Assembly (NCBI GenBank): GCA_025210735.1
Contig: JAOARD010000061.1
Span: 62,001-126,000, forward strand
Origin: Bacteroidales bacterium
GTDB taxonomy: Bacteria; Bacteroidota; Bacteroidia; Bacteroidales; UBA6680
Length of the DNA stretch: 64,000 bases
Direction: 5' to 3'
Shown: piece after piece, positions 1 to 9,265 of the stretch
Numbering within the stretch: the first letter of the stretch is position 1
How the letters are laid out: each line of letters opens with the position of its first letter
Notes under the pieces: model-generated
The model's database searches: none
What the model was told of the DNA's origin: nothing
The model's input: the letters and a program-made list of their open reading frames with translations, nothing else
Made by a program: the position numbers and the translations under genes

Positions 1-2
1 AG

Positions 3-407
3 AAATATGATAAAGAAGTAGAGTATTCAAACTGTTTGAAAGGTAGGAAAATTACTGTAGCACTGTTTGTTTGTGTCCTGTTTTTTGATCTGCTTTGTAA
101 GTTTGTGATGTTTGATATACATAATGATATGGGGAAGTTTGTTACACAGTCTATTGTTAGTTTACTTATTCATGGAGGATTATTTTATGCAATATTTAAA
201 GGTCTTAAATGGGCTAAATCAATAGTTATATTTTTATATGTTATTGGAGCTATTATTGGTCTATTCTTAGGCTTAGGACTTTTTTCAGGATTGCTCTCAT
301 TTGCAATACTGTTTACATATGTTGGTTTGAATGGTTATGTGGTATATTTTTTGGTTGGTAATGAACACTTTCTTAGATTCTTTGATTATCAGAATAAGAA
401 TAGATAA
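3..407 (+). CDS. Partial membrane protein, 5' end outside window
   Basis: The reading frame is open to the left edge of the window, and the first possible internal start is only a TTG at 36, so the true start probably lies upstream. About four hydrophobic segments fill the visible part, separated by short charged loops, which indicates an integral inner-membrane protein. I do not recognise the family. It ends 9 nt before the next gene on the same strand, so the two are probably co-transcribed. Confidence 0.55.
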   Translation, partial: KYDKEVEYSNCLKGRKITVALFVCVLFFDLLCKFVMFDIHNDMGKFVTQSIVSLLIHGGLFYAIFKGLKWAKSIVIFLYVIGAIIGLFLGLGLFSGLLSFAILFTYVGLNGYVVYFLVGNEHFLRFFDYQNKNR

Positions 408-416
408 TTTTAAAAT

Positions 417-1367
417 ATGAGAAAACTTGAACTTATACTGGTATTATCCTCACTGCTGGTAATAGCATTAAAACAGATTATTGATAAGTTTCCGGCAAAT
501 ATAGTAGTTGTAACAGTATCGTTGTTGGCAGTACTATATATGTTTGCTGCAAATGAACTGTTTAGGAACAAGGAATTTAAAACGATATTTAGTAACAACC
601 GTTACGGATCAGATTCGGTTGGTAAAATAAGATTTATTAAAGGAGCTGGTTTTTCAATTGGTTTTGCATTAGCAGGAGTACAGTTTTATATAATGAACTG
701 GGGAATATTTAATATGCTTGTTGCCGGATTTGTTATTCTTGGGATTTTCGGAGTTATATCAGCAATTTGGTATAAAAAGAGTAATGATGTTGTTTATATA
801 AATATAGTAAATAGAGTGATACCTGTTACTATTGCTGTATCGGTATGTATTATATTAACATTGGTATCTGGAGCAGATAATAGATGCAATATTACAGATG
901 AGGCAGAAGCTAATAAAGAGTCAAGAACTATTTTTAAAGCAGTGAATGAACTTGATAGTTTAGGTAATATAAAGGGCAACTACCTTATTACCGGTTGGTA
1001 TAAAATATCTGATTCAGAGACCCGGTTTAAACGATACATTACAAATGATAGTGCAAAGGCATTCTATATTGATCCTAAACCAATACTAACAATATACAAT
1101 ATCAAGGGTGTTTCATACACTGGTAAACGTAATTGTGTTGATATATTACTTGACAAGCGTGGGAGTGAGTTGTTTAATACTGGTACAGAAGAGAATCTGG
1201 ATAAGAGGATATGTTTTGTATGGAATGATAATCTGCTTTATGCTCCGGTTGTTAATGCTGTAATTGAAACTGAACTTCTGAATTTTTATGTTAATACAAA
1301 CTGTATTTATCCGGTTGACTCAATTGTTAATACAATTAAAAAGGATATAAAAGATATAAGAGGATAG
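417..1367 (+). CDS. Membrane protein with SecD P1-head-like C-terminal domain
   Basis: A 316-residue protein. The first 150 residues hold four or five membrane segments. The remainder is predicted to be extracytoplasmic. Residues of roughly 225-300 (DILLDKRGSELF, a LDKRICFVWNDNLLYAPVV stretch, then a beta/turn segment) follow the pattern of the periplasmic P1 head of SecD: F-x-D-x-x-G-x-x-x-F, then N-x-G-K-x-(I/L)-A-I-V-L-D, then A-P-V-I. No SecD transmembrane export domain is present, so this is not SecD itself. The domain resemblance is my reading by eye; the function is unknown. It lies 9 nt after the preceding membrane-protein gene. Confidence 0.7.
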   Translation: MRKLELILVLSSLLVIALKQIIDKFPANIVVVTVSLLAVLYMFAANELFRNKEFKTIFSNNRYGSDSVGKIRFIKGAGFSIGFALAGVQFYIMNWGIFNMLVAGFVILGIFGVISAIWYKKSNDVVYINIVNRVIPVTIAVSVCIILTLVSGADNRCNITDEAEANKESRTIFKAVNELDSLGNIKGNYLITGWYKISDSETRFKRYITNDSAKAFYIDPKPILTIYNIKGVSYTGKRNCVDILLDKRGSELFNTGTEENLDKRICFVWNDNLLYAPVVNAVIETELLNFYVNTNCIYPVDSIVNTIKKDIKDIRG

Positions 1368-1487
1368 TGTAATTGTATATTATTTAACTAATAATTTGTT
1401 ATTTAAATAGTTACATATGGTTTAGTCTTTTAAGAAGAGTGGAGTTTCTACAGAAACAGGGCATTTATAAACATAAAATGATATAGT

Positions 1488-1539
1488 TTCTGCAGCTGGA
1501 GTGCATTTCACATTTTAAAAATGACGTTCAGCTGCAGAA
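1488..1539. terminator. Hairpin between convergent genes
   Basis: An 11-bp perfect inverted repeat (TTCTGCAGCTG at 1488-1498 and CAGCTGCAGAA at 1529-1539) lies between two convergent genes. A smaller hairpin, GTTTCT-ac-AGAAAC, precedes it near 1444. There is no strong T tract on either side, so termination is inferred from position only. Confidence 0.45.
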
Positions 1540-1593
1540 TTACTCTATTTCTATCTTTTAAAATTATATTTAGCTACTCCTGAACAATACTCT

Positions 1594-2085
1594 CTACATG
1601 CTAAACATAAAGAAACCGAGCGTAAAACCTAGTATTACTGAACCAACAATAACAATAGTATTGTTTTTTCTATCTTTCTTTACTCGTTGATCTACTTCAT
1701 GCTGTTCGTATTTCTGATCTGTTTCGGTGTTTTGTATATCTTCTGTTCTGTATAATACAGCCTTACATCTGTAACATGAACTAATAAGGTCAGGTCTCTT
1801 CTCATCTGTAATAATAACCAGATTGGCGCCAACAGAACAAGCCTCTTTTCTTAGTAACTCAATTGCATCATTCTCATTGCATACAACAGAAAAGCCAGTA
1901 TCACCTAATTTTACTTCTCCAACCTTTACTGCGTTATCATTATCCGGATAATCAGCTTTTTTAACAGTTACATTGCAATTGTAATAAGTCTGTTTGTTAT
2001 TCCCATAACCAGTTCTAACAACCCTGTGACTGCAACTTGTGATAAGTAGCATGGTTATTAATATTGGGAGAATATATCTTTTCAT
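1594..2085 (-). CDS. Small lipoprotein, first of a tandem paralogue pair
   Basis: Predicted lipoprotein. The ATG at 2085 gives a compact leader with lipobox ITSC; two further ATGs lie 6 and 12 nt upstream. The mature part carries a conserved segment also found in the neighbour: E-L-L-R-K-E-A-C-S, G/D-A-N-L-V-I-I-T, then SCYRCKA-x-LYRT. That arrangement is reminiscent of RcsF/DUF4156-type envelope lipoproteins, but I would not assign it. A C-terminal hydrophobic segment (about 19 residues) suggests a second membrane contact. The 2115-2624 gene is a clear paralogue, 17 nt upstream on the same strand. Confidence 0.75.
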   Translation of the reverse strand: MKRYILPILITMLLITSCSHRVVRTGYGNNKQTYYNCNVTVKKADYPDNDNAVKVGEVKLGDTGFSVVCNENDAIELLRKEACSVGANLVIITDEKRPDLISSCYRCKAVLYRTEDIQNTETDQKYEQHEVDQRVKKDRKNNTIVIVGSVILGFTLGFFMFSM

Positions 2086-2114
2086 ATTCATAATCATTAT
2101 GGTTTAGTCTTGGG

Positions 2115-2624
2115 TTAAAAAGCTAATAATAGAATACCTAATGCGGTTCCAATCACTGCTCCAAAAATGGCAGCCGTATAATTCGATTGTTTTGCCTGTT
2201 TTATCTTATGAACCTCCATATATTTATAGTCTACAGTTTCTGTACTGTCTTTGTAGTATTCAAGAGGATATACGGTTCTGTATAGTTCTGCTTTACATCT
2301 GTAGCATGATGAACCAAAGCTGCTTGGTTGTTTCTCTTCTGTAATAATAACTAGGTTAGCATCAATTGAACAAGCCTCTTTTCTAAGTAGCTCCTGTGCC
2401 TTCTTTTCACTACATGCATTTGTAAATCCGGTATCGCCTAGTTTTATATCACCAACTTTCTGAGCACCTTTAAGATTAAAGGTTACACCTTTTTTAATAA
2501 GTACATCGCAATTGTAGTATGCATGTTTATTCTTCTCATATCCGTTGCGCACTACTCTATAACTACAACCAGTAAACGATAATATAGCAATAGCCAATAT
2601 TATTATCTGTTTTTTTGTTCCCAT
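2115..2624 (-). CDS. Small lipoprotein, second of a tandem paralogue pair
   Basis: Predicted lipoprotein (lipobox FTGC). The ATG at 2624 is preferred because it places a Lys-rich n-region directly before the hydrophobic core. It shares with the downstream 1594-2085 gene the RVVR-x-GY-x-x-NK-x-x-YYNC block, the LLRKEACS-x-x-ANLVIITEEK block, and SCYRCKA-x-LYRT with two conserved cysteines. It also ends in a transmembrane-like segment. The pair looks like a local duplication. Function unknown. Confidence 0.75.
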   Translation of the reverse strand: MGTKKQIIILAIAILSFTGCSYRVVRNGYEKNKHAYYNCDVLIKKGVTFNLKGAQKVGDIKLGDTGFTNACSEKKAQELLRKEACSIDANLVIITEEKQPSSFGSSCYRCKAELYRTVYPLEYYKDSTETVDYKYMEVHKIKQAKQSNYTAAIFGAVIGTALGILLLAF

Positions 2625-2694
2625 ATTATGTTCTGTTATTTTGCGCGAATATAGCAAAATAATTGAAGATGCTGTTTAGCGGAAATAGCTTTTG

Positions 2695-3147
2695 TTATAT
2701 CTCAGACTCTTGCATAGACTTTAATAATTGAACTACATCAATGTCTTCTAATTCAGATATATTACGTCTGCTAATAATGATATATTCCAGTTTTTTATTA
2801 CTCTCTGTAATATCTAATTTTATATACTTTATAGTGCCTATGTTAAAAGAGTTTATTGCACTTATCTTATTAAAAGAGTGTTGTTCAACGGGTTTGAATT
2901 GTCTTTTTAATACAATTTTGTTATCGGTAATTTTAGCAACTGATATATGTATAAACTGTCGTGCAATAAATATGAGTACAGATAATGTAATGATTGCTCC
3001 TGCAATTACGTTAATTTCTGTCTCAACTGTTTTTAAGATTATTACCCAGCTATTTAATGCGATACCTATTGATAACAAAATATTCCCAATTTTCTGAAAT
3101 GTCCGTATCCAATTTGGCGATAGAGTTATCTCTCTCTGTTTTGTCAT
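2695..3147 (-). CDS. Small membrane protein with PH-like C-terminal part
   Basis: The ATG at 3147 is preferred over one 39 nt upstream. Two adjacent hydrophobic segments (roughly residues 15-35 and 45-62) form a membrane hairpin. They are followed by about 90 soluble residues rich in beta propensity (VAKITDNKIVLKRQFKPVEQ...). This two-helix plus PH-like layout is common in small bacterial membrane proteins such as bPH domains, but no diagnostic motif is visible. Unrecognised family. Confidence 0.6.
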   Translation of the reverse strand: MTKQREITLSPNWIRTFQKIGNILLSIGIALNSWVIILKTVETEINVIAGAIITLSVLIFIARQFIHISVAKITDNKIVLKRQFKPVEQHSFNKISAINSFNIGTIKYIKLDITESNKKLEYIIISRRNISELEDIDVVQLLKSMQESEI

Positions 3148-3217
3148 ATCCTCTGCTTTATAACTATGTAAAGAACAAAGAGCCATATGGACTATGACTC
3201 TTTGGGTAATTATTATG

Positions 3218-3733
3218 CTATTCGCTTAACATACAGATTGCTGCTTTTTTTAGCTTTTTGGTTTTCCTTTTTTTAACTTCATAATCCCTGCTTTTACTAT
3301 CTATTGTATTAATCTTAACGTAAGTAAAGCCGGATTCAGACATTTTTTCTAGTTCCTCTTTTGGTAATGCGTACTTTACTGTGTAATTAGTAATAACCTG
3401 ACCATTGTATATAAATGCGCTAGGAGATGTCTTTTCGATTGATGTTAATTCGATTATAGTACCGTTTTCTAATTTAAAAAATCCTTTAGATCCTTTAGGT
3501 ATTATGTATTCTGATTTTCCTACAAAACCATAATTTGCCATAAATGTATACTCAGAATTCTTTTGGCAAAACCAAAGAATTAAATTATTATTCACTTGTA
3601 CTCGCATTTCTCTTATTTTTTCACCAGTGATTTGATCTGTTTTATTTTCAGAAAACCTACACTTTTGTGCATTAGACGGCAATGCAATTGTCAACAGTAC
3701 AGCAGAGATAGCTGCGATCATAAATTTTTTCAT
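3218..3733 (-). CDS. Secreted protein, tandem paralogue
   Basis: The ATG at 3733 gives a classic signal peptide that ends at SNAQ. The adjacent gene 3861-4391 has an almost identical leader (MIAAISAVLL-x-IALPSNAQ) and a similar body: K-C-x-F-x-E-N-K at the mature N-terminus, a beta-rich middle, and a C-terminal YE/YK-K-KK...E-A-x-C-x-LS. The two are therefore tandem duplicates of a small exported protein. No enzyme motif is seen. Confidence 0.7.
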   Translation of the reverse strand: MKKFMIAAISAVLLTIALPSNAQKCRFSENKTDQITGEKIREMRVQVNNNLILWFCQKNSEYTFMANYGFVGKSEYIIPKGSKGFFKLENGTIIELTSIEKTSPSAFIYNGQVITNYTVKYALPKEELEKMSESGFTYVKINTIDSKSRDYEVKKRKTKKLKKAAICMLSE

Positions 3734-3860
3734 GTGTTTATTTTGTTTAAAAGACCTTAAGAAATTGGCATTATTTCTTTGTTTATCAGAAATACAGCTC
3801 ATTTTCTTGTGATATGTTTATTTATTATTGTTTTACTGTTCGTTATAGGTATTGTTTAAC

Positions 3861-4391
3861 CTACTCCTCATCCGATTTTCCACTTAACAGACATACTACA
3901 GCTTCTTTTATGAATTTAGCCTTGTCTTTGTATTCACTAATCAGAAAATAGTCGTTATTGTACTCTGTAAGTTTAATATCTGTTATACCTTCTTTGGCAA
4001 TCATAACCAATTGCTCTTTTGTTATGTTGTATTTTATATTAAAGTGAGTATATACATATCCTTGGCTAAAGGAGTGGCTTGGATGTGATTCTCCAACTAT
4101 TGATAATCTGAATATATTACCATTCTCTTGTTTTATAAATAGTTCTGAGTCTTCAGGAATACTGAATCTTTCCTGACCTCCTAGCGAGAATACTACAGAC
4201 ATCATGTAACTGTTACCTCTTTTATAGAATCTTAGTGTCTCCGTTTTACCAAATGGTGATCTCGTATTTAATATAGTATCACCTGTAAAAGGATCAATCT
4301 TATTCTCGTAAAATTTACACTCTTGTGCATTAGACGGCAACGCAATAGCCAATAGTACAGCAGAGATAGCTGCAATCATAACTCTTCTCAT
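3861..4391 (-). CDS. Secreted protein, tandem paralogue
   Basis: The start at ATG 4391 gives the signal peptide MRRVMIAAISAVLLAIALPS, with NAQ following. The mature body of about 150 residues matches the downstream 3218-3733 product along its length, including the single cysteine near the mature N-terminus and one close to the C-terminus. That would allow one disulfide in the periplasm. Family not recognised. Confidence 0.7.
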   Translation of the reverse strand: MRRVMIAAISAVLLAIALPSNAQECKFYENKIDPFTGDTILNTRSPFGKTETLRFYKRGNSYMMSVVFSLGGQERFSIPEDSELFIKQENGNIFRLSIVGESHPSHSFSQGYVYTHFNIKYNITKEQLVMIAKEGITDIKLTEYNNDYFLISEYKDKAKFIKEAVVCLLSGKSDEE

Positions 4392-4488
4392 ATTGTATAG
4401 TTTAGTAATTATGATGTAATAATAATAAAAGTATAACATCGTACAATGTTATATTGTAATTTTACTCATGATATTTTAGTATACCTGA

Positions 4489-4524
4489 AGAAGAGAAGTG
4501 CAAAGCAACATGTACTTCTCTTCT
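4489..4524 (-). terminator. Hairpin downstream of the VIT/DUF2135 gene
   Basis: A perfect 11-bp inverted repeat, AGAAGAGAAGT (4489-4499) and ACTTCTCTTCT (4514-4524), starts 10 nt past the stop of the DUF2135 reading frame. On the minus strand it is followed only by a short pyrimidine stretch, so terminator function is probable but not certain. Confidence 0.5.
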
Positions 4525-4533
4525 ATCAATATC

Positions 4534-4911
4534 CTACTTCTTAAAAGTTATCTCTCCTACAGAGTATGTTTTTTTACCTTTTTCTGTAATCTGTATTGTT
4601 AGCACCTCTTTAGTCTGATTTTTACGTCCAAAATTAGTGTATATAAATGCTTTAACGGTAACCGGACCGGTTACAGACTGCTTACTGCTTCCGTAGAAAT
4701 CTACCTCAATATAGTAGTCACCTTTTATAGCGTGTTTAAGCATAAATTCTTCCGGACCGTATCCGGTGGTTATATCGTTTGATATCTTTGCACCTATTTT
4801 GGTTTCCTTGTTTTTGTATGAACACCTTTCGAACAGAGGATCTGTAACCCACAGGTCTATATCGGTATCGTTTGCATCCCAGTCAATAACAATCCTGATA
4901 TCTACCGGCAT
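4534..4911 (-). CDS. DUF2135 domain, displaced C-terminus of the VIT/VWA protein
   Basis: The ORF codes for a DUF2135 domain (YfaP-type). Motifs include DWDANDTDIDLWVTDP near the start, a DITTGYGPEEF segment and G-D-Y-Y-I-E-V-D-F-Y-G. There is no signal peptide or plausible own promoter. The same frame is open upstream of its first ATG up to about 5013, encoding RDIEIIILHEINN and on. It joins directly onto the end of the 5003-7795 product if one base is removed near 5020. Elsewhere this domain commonly ends VIT/VWA/TPR proteins, so I read it as the broken-off C-terminus of its neighbour. Confidence 0.75.
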   Translation of the reverse strand: MPVDIRIVIDWDANDTDIDLWVTDPLFERCSYKNKETKIGAKISNDITTGYGPEEFMLKHAIKGDYYIEVDFYGSSKQSVTGPVTVKAFIYTNFGRKNQTKEVLTIQITEKGKKTYSVGEITFKK

Positions 4912-5002
4912 ATTTTTAATAAATCTTTTATCAATAAATTCTGTATCTAATCTCTTATTTGTCTGTGATATTATGTTATTTATCTCATGCAGTATAATAA
5001 TC

Positions 5003-7795
5003 TCAATATCGCGGAATCTTACTGGTTTCGCTATCCCAGTCTTTATCTATTATCTTATATAGTGTCTCAATAGCTTTTTGAGGTTCATTATTATCGGCAT
5101 AAGCAATACCAAGATCTCTGTAAGATTGTGGCTCAAATGATCTGATCTTAAGTACATCGTTGTAAACCTCTATGGCTCTTTTATGCTCTCCAAACTCAGA
5201 CAGTTTACGTCCCAGAGATCTCATTATCTCGTGGTTCTCTATATTAAGTTCTGTAATGTTTGATAGTATTTTTACAGCAATGTTCTTTTTACCTTTTTTG
5301 AACATATAACCGGCAACATCAAAATAGAACGATGGTGTATTGGTGTACTGCTCTTTTAGTTTAAGGTAACAGTTATACATCTCTGAATCTGAGCATCTAT
5401 CTAATTCAGAGATGTACTTAGCATCAACTTGCCATGCATTTATTTTTATTGAAGATTTTCTTGCTACTCTTTTATCATTTTCTGACTGATCTGTAAACTC
5501 TTCCTCTATTTCTATATCATTGTCAGCTATTTGCAGATTGGTATTAACTATTGGTGGTTGGGTTGAGTTAGATTGAGACTTTGCTACTTGTACACCAGCA
5601 ACTGTTTTTGAAAGAACCTCTTCTGCACTTACATTAGAAGTTGCCCCTGTTGTTGTAATACTACTTGTGCCATATCCTACAACAACTACTTCATCAAGAT
5701 CAATATTCTCAGGATCTAAAATAACTCTTACTGTTTCTGTATCTCTGATATTTATATATTTTTTAGCAAACCCCATTGTACTAAATTCTAATACGTACCT
5801 GTTCTCCGGTACAGCAATGGCAAACTCACCATCTATATTAGTTGCAACACCTCTTCTGGTTCCTTCAATAATAACATTAGCACCCGGTATTCCAAGTCCA
5901 TCTTCACGAGACAGAACAGTACCTCTTACTAATCTATGATTTCTGGGTACTCTAATATTGTTTATATTTTGGTTATCATTAGGGTTGGTTTTTGAATGTT
6001 TTACTCCCCGGTTATCTATGGCATTATCCCACCATCTTATATCTTTCTTGAATCTATTGGAGATATAATCTAATCTGCGATCTGTACTTCTCTGTTTATC
6101 TGCTCTTTTTCTTTTGAGCATTATGTTGTACTTCTGTTTCATAGATTCAGGAGGAGTAATCTCATAGCGAATGTAGTCCTGAATATTGTCTAATACAATC
6201 AGAGATGTGTTTTTAGTTACTACACTAAACCTCTTTCCAATTTTTGTAATCTCATCGTTATTATCCTGCTCAAATATGTTTAGTTCTGCTATCTTTTTCT
6301 GAACCCACATACGCTCAGCCAGATCTTTATGCAGAGGCTCTTTATTGTCTATTATGTATGTAACTGTCTCAGTAACCTTGCCTCCGTATCCAAAGTTAAG
6401 TTTTATAATCCCGCGCTTACCTCTTATCTTACCTGCAACTGAGAAGTTATTAGATACCTGCGACGATCTGTTTGGATATATATCGTACAAGTTATTATCA
6501 GGAGATTCGGCACTAATAAACTGTTTACTCTGTGTTGTTATCTCTGTAAGAGCATCGATATTTGTAGTTTCATTAAGGTTTATAAAGCGTCCGTTTGTAG
6601 TTTCTGATATATATTTAAGGTAACTTATATTGGCTACACTACTACTGTTTACTGTAATTACCGGAGATGCATTGTCTATATCAGCTTTGTGCTTGCCGAA
6701 GTTTGATATTGCATCTGTAAATAAAAGAATCTCATCAGCCTTTATCTCAGACATGTTTAATGTACCTAACTGAGTACCTCCATCGTATCTGGTATCAGCC
6801 AAGTATTGTATAATCTCTTTGCTCTTCCCGTTACTTATTCTGAATCTCTTTTCAGAGTCTATAACATTTGAGAATCTTATAACAGTAATATTACAATTTT
6901 TAACCCAATTCAGGTATGACCCAATAAAGCTTAACTCCTTGTCTATATCCCTCTTTGATGCAGATGATGACGCATCCCATATAATAGTAATATCATCAGG
7001 TTTAATCTTTGGTCTTGACTCTTTTTCAGGCGTTGTGTTTATATAGAAGTAATCAGCGTTCTCTACAGAACCTCTGCATGTGAATATGGTTCCTGATTGT
7101 TTTGGTTTCTCAACTACAAATGATAGCAACTTCTGTAGTTTAACATTAGTATCAGAATATTTGCTTATGTATGACTCTCTTTTGTTTTTGAAGTTTAGGT
7201 TTATAAGATTACTTCTGTTATTTGGTAATCTTACTATATTGTTAACCACCTCTACATCAATAGTAAATTCTGATAGTACATTTTTGTAATCAAGCGGAAG
7301 ATTGTATATAAAGTTATCACCTTCTGTTTTTAATTCATGCTCAAAAGCAATAATAGCTTTTTTGTATCCTTTGGCTGGTATTGGGTATACCCTTGCTCTA
7401 AAGTTATTACCAACTGTCTTCTCAATTATACCCGGATCTATCTGCTTGCGTGTAACAGCTTCAAATACCTGTGTTGCTTTCTCTTTCTCTACAACAACAC
7501 CTTCGCGCATCTCGCCGTTTACATCAAGTGCAAATCTTGATACAGTTGCTCCTTCGTTAAGCGGGAAGTTTAACTGACCTTCAAGAACACGTGATGTGCT
7601 GTTGTAGAAACTCATCTCAATGGTTGTTGTTGCAATATTATCTATTACAAATACATAGATTTTTAACTTGTCGAGTCTTACGGCCGATTTATCTACTCCT
7701 TTAACTATTAATTGTGGTGCACGTTGCGCAGATATACTATAACATATTACAGATAATAGTATAACAAGAATACTTTTGTGTATTAGTCTTGGCAT
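5003..7795 (-). CDS. VIT/VWA protein with SusC-like segment and TPRs (frameshifted)
   Basis: A 930-residue exported protein. It has a signal peptide (to SISAQ), then a VIT domain (about 30-150), then a VWA-like domain (about 265-400) with MIDAS-like DASSS, GGTQLG and FTDAISNF. Next comes a carboxypeptidase-regulatory-like domain (about 640-720) that runs into DEVVVVGYGT and a short plug-like piece typical of SusC receptors. TPR-like repeats follow (about 830-930). The product stops abruptly at IPRY, just where a +1/-1 shift would continue into the DUF2135 frame (4534-4911). The intact ancestor would be close to 1090 residues. Such proteins are usually envelope scaffolds; the partner is unknown. 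Confidence 0.8.
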   Translation of the reverse strand: MPRLIHKSILVILLSVICYSISAQRAPQLIVKGVDKSAVRLDKLKIYVFVIDNIATTTIEMSFYNSTSRVLEGQLNFPLNEGATVSRFALDVNGEMREGVVVEKEKATQVFEAVTRKQIDPGIIEKTVGNNFRARVYPIPAKGYKKAIIAFEHELKTEGDNFIYNLPLDYKNVLSEFTIDVEVVNNIVRLPNNRSNLINLNFKNKRESYISKYSDTNVKLQKLLSFVVEKPKQSGTIFTCRGSVENADYFYINTTPEKESRPKIKPDDITIIWDASSSASKRDIDKELSFIGSYLNWVKNCNITVIRFSNVIDSEKRFRISNGKSKEIIQYLADTRYDGGTQLGTLNMSEIKADEILLFTDAISNFGKHKADIDNASPVITVNSSSVANISYLKYISETTNGRFINLNETTNIDALTEITTQSKQFISAESPDNNLYDIYPNRSSQVSNNFSVAGKIRGKRGIIKLNFGYGGKVTETVTYIIDNKEPLHKDLAERMWVQKKIAELNIFEQDNNDEITKIGKRFSVVTKNTSLIVLDNIQDYIRYEITPPESMKQKYNIMLKRKRADKQRSTDRRLDYISNRFKKDIRWWDNAIDNRGVKHSKTNPNDNQNINNIRVPRNHRLVRGTVLSREDGLGIPGANVIIEGTRRGVATNIDGEFAIAVPENRYVLEFSTMGFAKKYINIRDTETVRVILDPENIDLDEVVVVGYGTSSITTTGATSNVSAEEVLSKTVAGVQVAKSQSNSTQPPIVNTNLQIADNDIEIEEEFTDQSENDKRVARKSSIKINAWQVDAKYISELDRCSDSEMYNCYLKLKEQYTNTPSFYFDVAGYMFKKGKKNIAVKILSNITELNIENHEIMRSLGRKLSEFGEHKRAIEVYNDVLKIRSFEPQSYRDLGIAYADNNEPQKAIETLYKIIDKDWDSETSKIPRY

Positions 7796-7935
7796 AAATG
7801 TATGTTTTGGTTAAGTATGTTCAACGAAAAGGGGTTTGTTAGCCTTACCGTAGTGTAAAGCTAGTATAAAAATTGTCATCTGAAAATTATTGCAGAAAAT
7901 TCTATGTATATGATGTTATATAGTACTGTTATCTG

Positions 7936-7966
7936 CAAAAAAAGGAGCTCCTGAAAAGAAGCTCCC
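7936..7966 (-). terminator. Rho-independent terminator of the nitroreductase gene
   Basis: Read on the minus strand, GGAGCT (from 7965) and AGCTCC (to 7944) form a stem with a 10-nt loop. It is followed directly by seven T residues (A7 at 7937-7943). It lies 22 nt after the stop of the 7988-9265 gene. Confidence 0.8.
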
Positions 7967-7987
7967 AAATTATTGAGTTTTTTAATG

Positions 7988-9265
7988 CTATTTTAACCAG
8001 CCTACAGGCATAATATAGAGAATCTCTTCTTCTACCGGGATATTCATTATCTCAGAAACAGTGTCATCGGCAAATGCACCAATTGCACATGTTCCCATTC
8101 CTAAAGCTGTAGCTTGCAGATATACATTCTGCCCTGAATGTCCAAGATCCATGCATACATAACGCTCGCGACCTCTCTCACCATATTTCTTTGTGGTACG
8201 TTCAAATATTGCAGTCCATACTATATTAACTGGAGCATGTTCAATCATATCCTGTCCCCACGCCGCATCTGTAAGGTCAATAGATATGTTTCCTTTAATC
8301 TCCATTGTTATAGAGTGATTTGCCGGCTTATAACGATAAACACCAGTCTCAAGACCTTTTACATTATTTACAACAAGATAAACCTCAAACGGATATAGTG
8401 CCCCTGCAGAAGGTGCTGTTTTAAGTTTGTAGCCTTTGTACTTTGTTGAGTCTGATACACCATATGCTGCCCACAGAATCTGCGATACATCTTTTTTTGT
8501 AAATGCTTTGTCAGCATAACTACGTACAGATCTGCGTGTAGACATTGCCTTCTCAACAGTCATAGTTCCTCTGGTATCCGGATTAGGTAGTCTGATCTCT
8601 TTCCTTTCATTTAAAGGAACTGCATTATATACATGTTTAGGTTTTGGTTCACCTACAACAAGATAAGAGGTTTTACCATCTTTAGCATCGCTATCATCGG
8701 TTGTAAATGTATAGTAACTTCCGAAAGCACCCCACGACTCAGCTTTATTATCACTTTTTACCTTTTCGAAACTACTGTTCTTTACCTCAAGTTGCTTCCA
8801 CTCTGCATCGCCTTTACGTACGTATATTTTAACATCATCAATCCACGTTTTTCCGATACCGAATAGCATACCACCAAAAACAACCTGTTGTGCATTCTCG
8901 CCAACCTTACCCTGTATTGTATATTGTTTCCAGCTATTCACTTTAATAGGACGCTGATACATGTTATCAAAGAACAGAGGTTTTGAACTGTTTACAGAGT
9001 CAACCCTTACCCAGAACTGAAATTGGTTATTGTCTGTAACTTCAGCTTTAGCCCATGCTTCAAACTTAATCTCGTCAAACTCTATGTTACTTACGTTTAT
9101 TACCTGGCTAAGTATTCCTTGCCTGTTGGGAACCTGCGCTTCCGGCGACTCTTTTGTCTCCTCTTTCTTTGTCTCTGTTTTTTCTTCTTTCTTAAATTCA
9201 GGGTTTTGATGACAAGAGGTAAATATAAGCATTGATGCAATTGCCACTATACCAAAGTTTTTCAT
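7988..9265 (-). CDS. Lipoprotein with jelly-roll domain and SagB-type nitroreductase domain
   Basis: The start is placed at ATG 9265, giving a lipobox leader (FTSC); an in-frame ATG 27 nt upstream is less likely. Residues of roughly 45-185 look like a beta-sandwich of the type attached to Bacteroidota secreted enzymes (W-x-x-Y-x-I-x-G-K..., WIDDV-K-I). Residues 215-425 are a nitroreductase/SagB-type FMN oxidoreductase: RRSVRSY, a PSAGALYP loop, YVCMDLGHSGQNVYLQATAL and AIGAF. FMN binding outside the cytoplasm would be unusual for the family and makes the substrate hard to guess. It has its own terminator. Confidence 0.85.
   Translation of the reverse strand: MKNFGIVAIASMLIFTSCHQNPEFKKEEKTETKKEETKESPEAQVPNRQGILSQVINVSNIEFDEIKFEAWAKAEVTDNNQFQFWVRVDSVNSSKPLFFDNMYQRPIKVNSWKQYTIQGKVGENAQQVVFGGMLFGIGKTWIDDVKIYVRKGDAEWKQLEVKNSSFEKVKSDNKAESWGAFGSYYTFTTDDSDAKDGKTSYLVVGEPKPKHVYNAVPLNERKEIRLPNPDTRGTMTVEKAMSTRRSVRSYADKAFTKKDVSQILWAAYGVSDSTKYKGYKLKTAPSAGALYPFEVYLVVNNVKGLETGVYRYKPANHSITMEIKGNISIDLTDAAWGQDMIEHAPVNIVWTAIFERTTKKYGERGRERYVCMDLGHSGQNVYLQATALGMGTCAIGAFADDTVSEIMNIPVEEEILYIMPVGWLK

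Noticed and set aside
5003-5040. Programmed ribosomal frameshift in the VIT/VWA gene
   Set aside because: No slippery heptamer, downstream hairpin or internal Shine-Dalgarno is visible near the junction, so a mutation or assembly error is simpler. Kept as a finding only for the broken gene.
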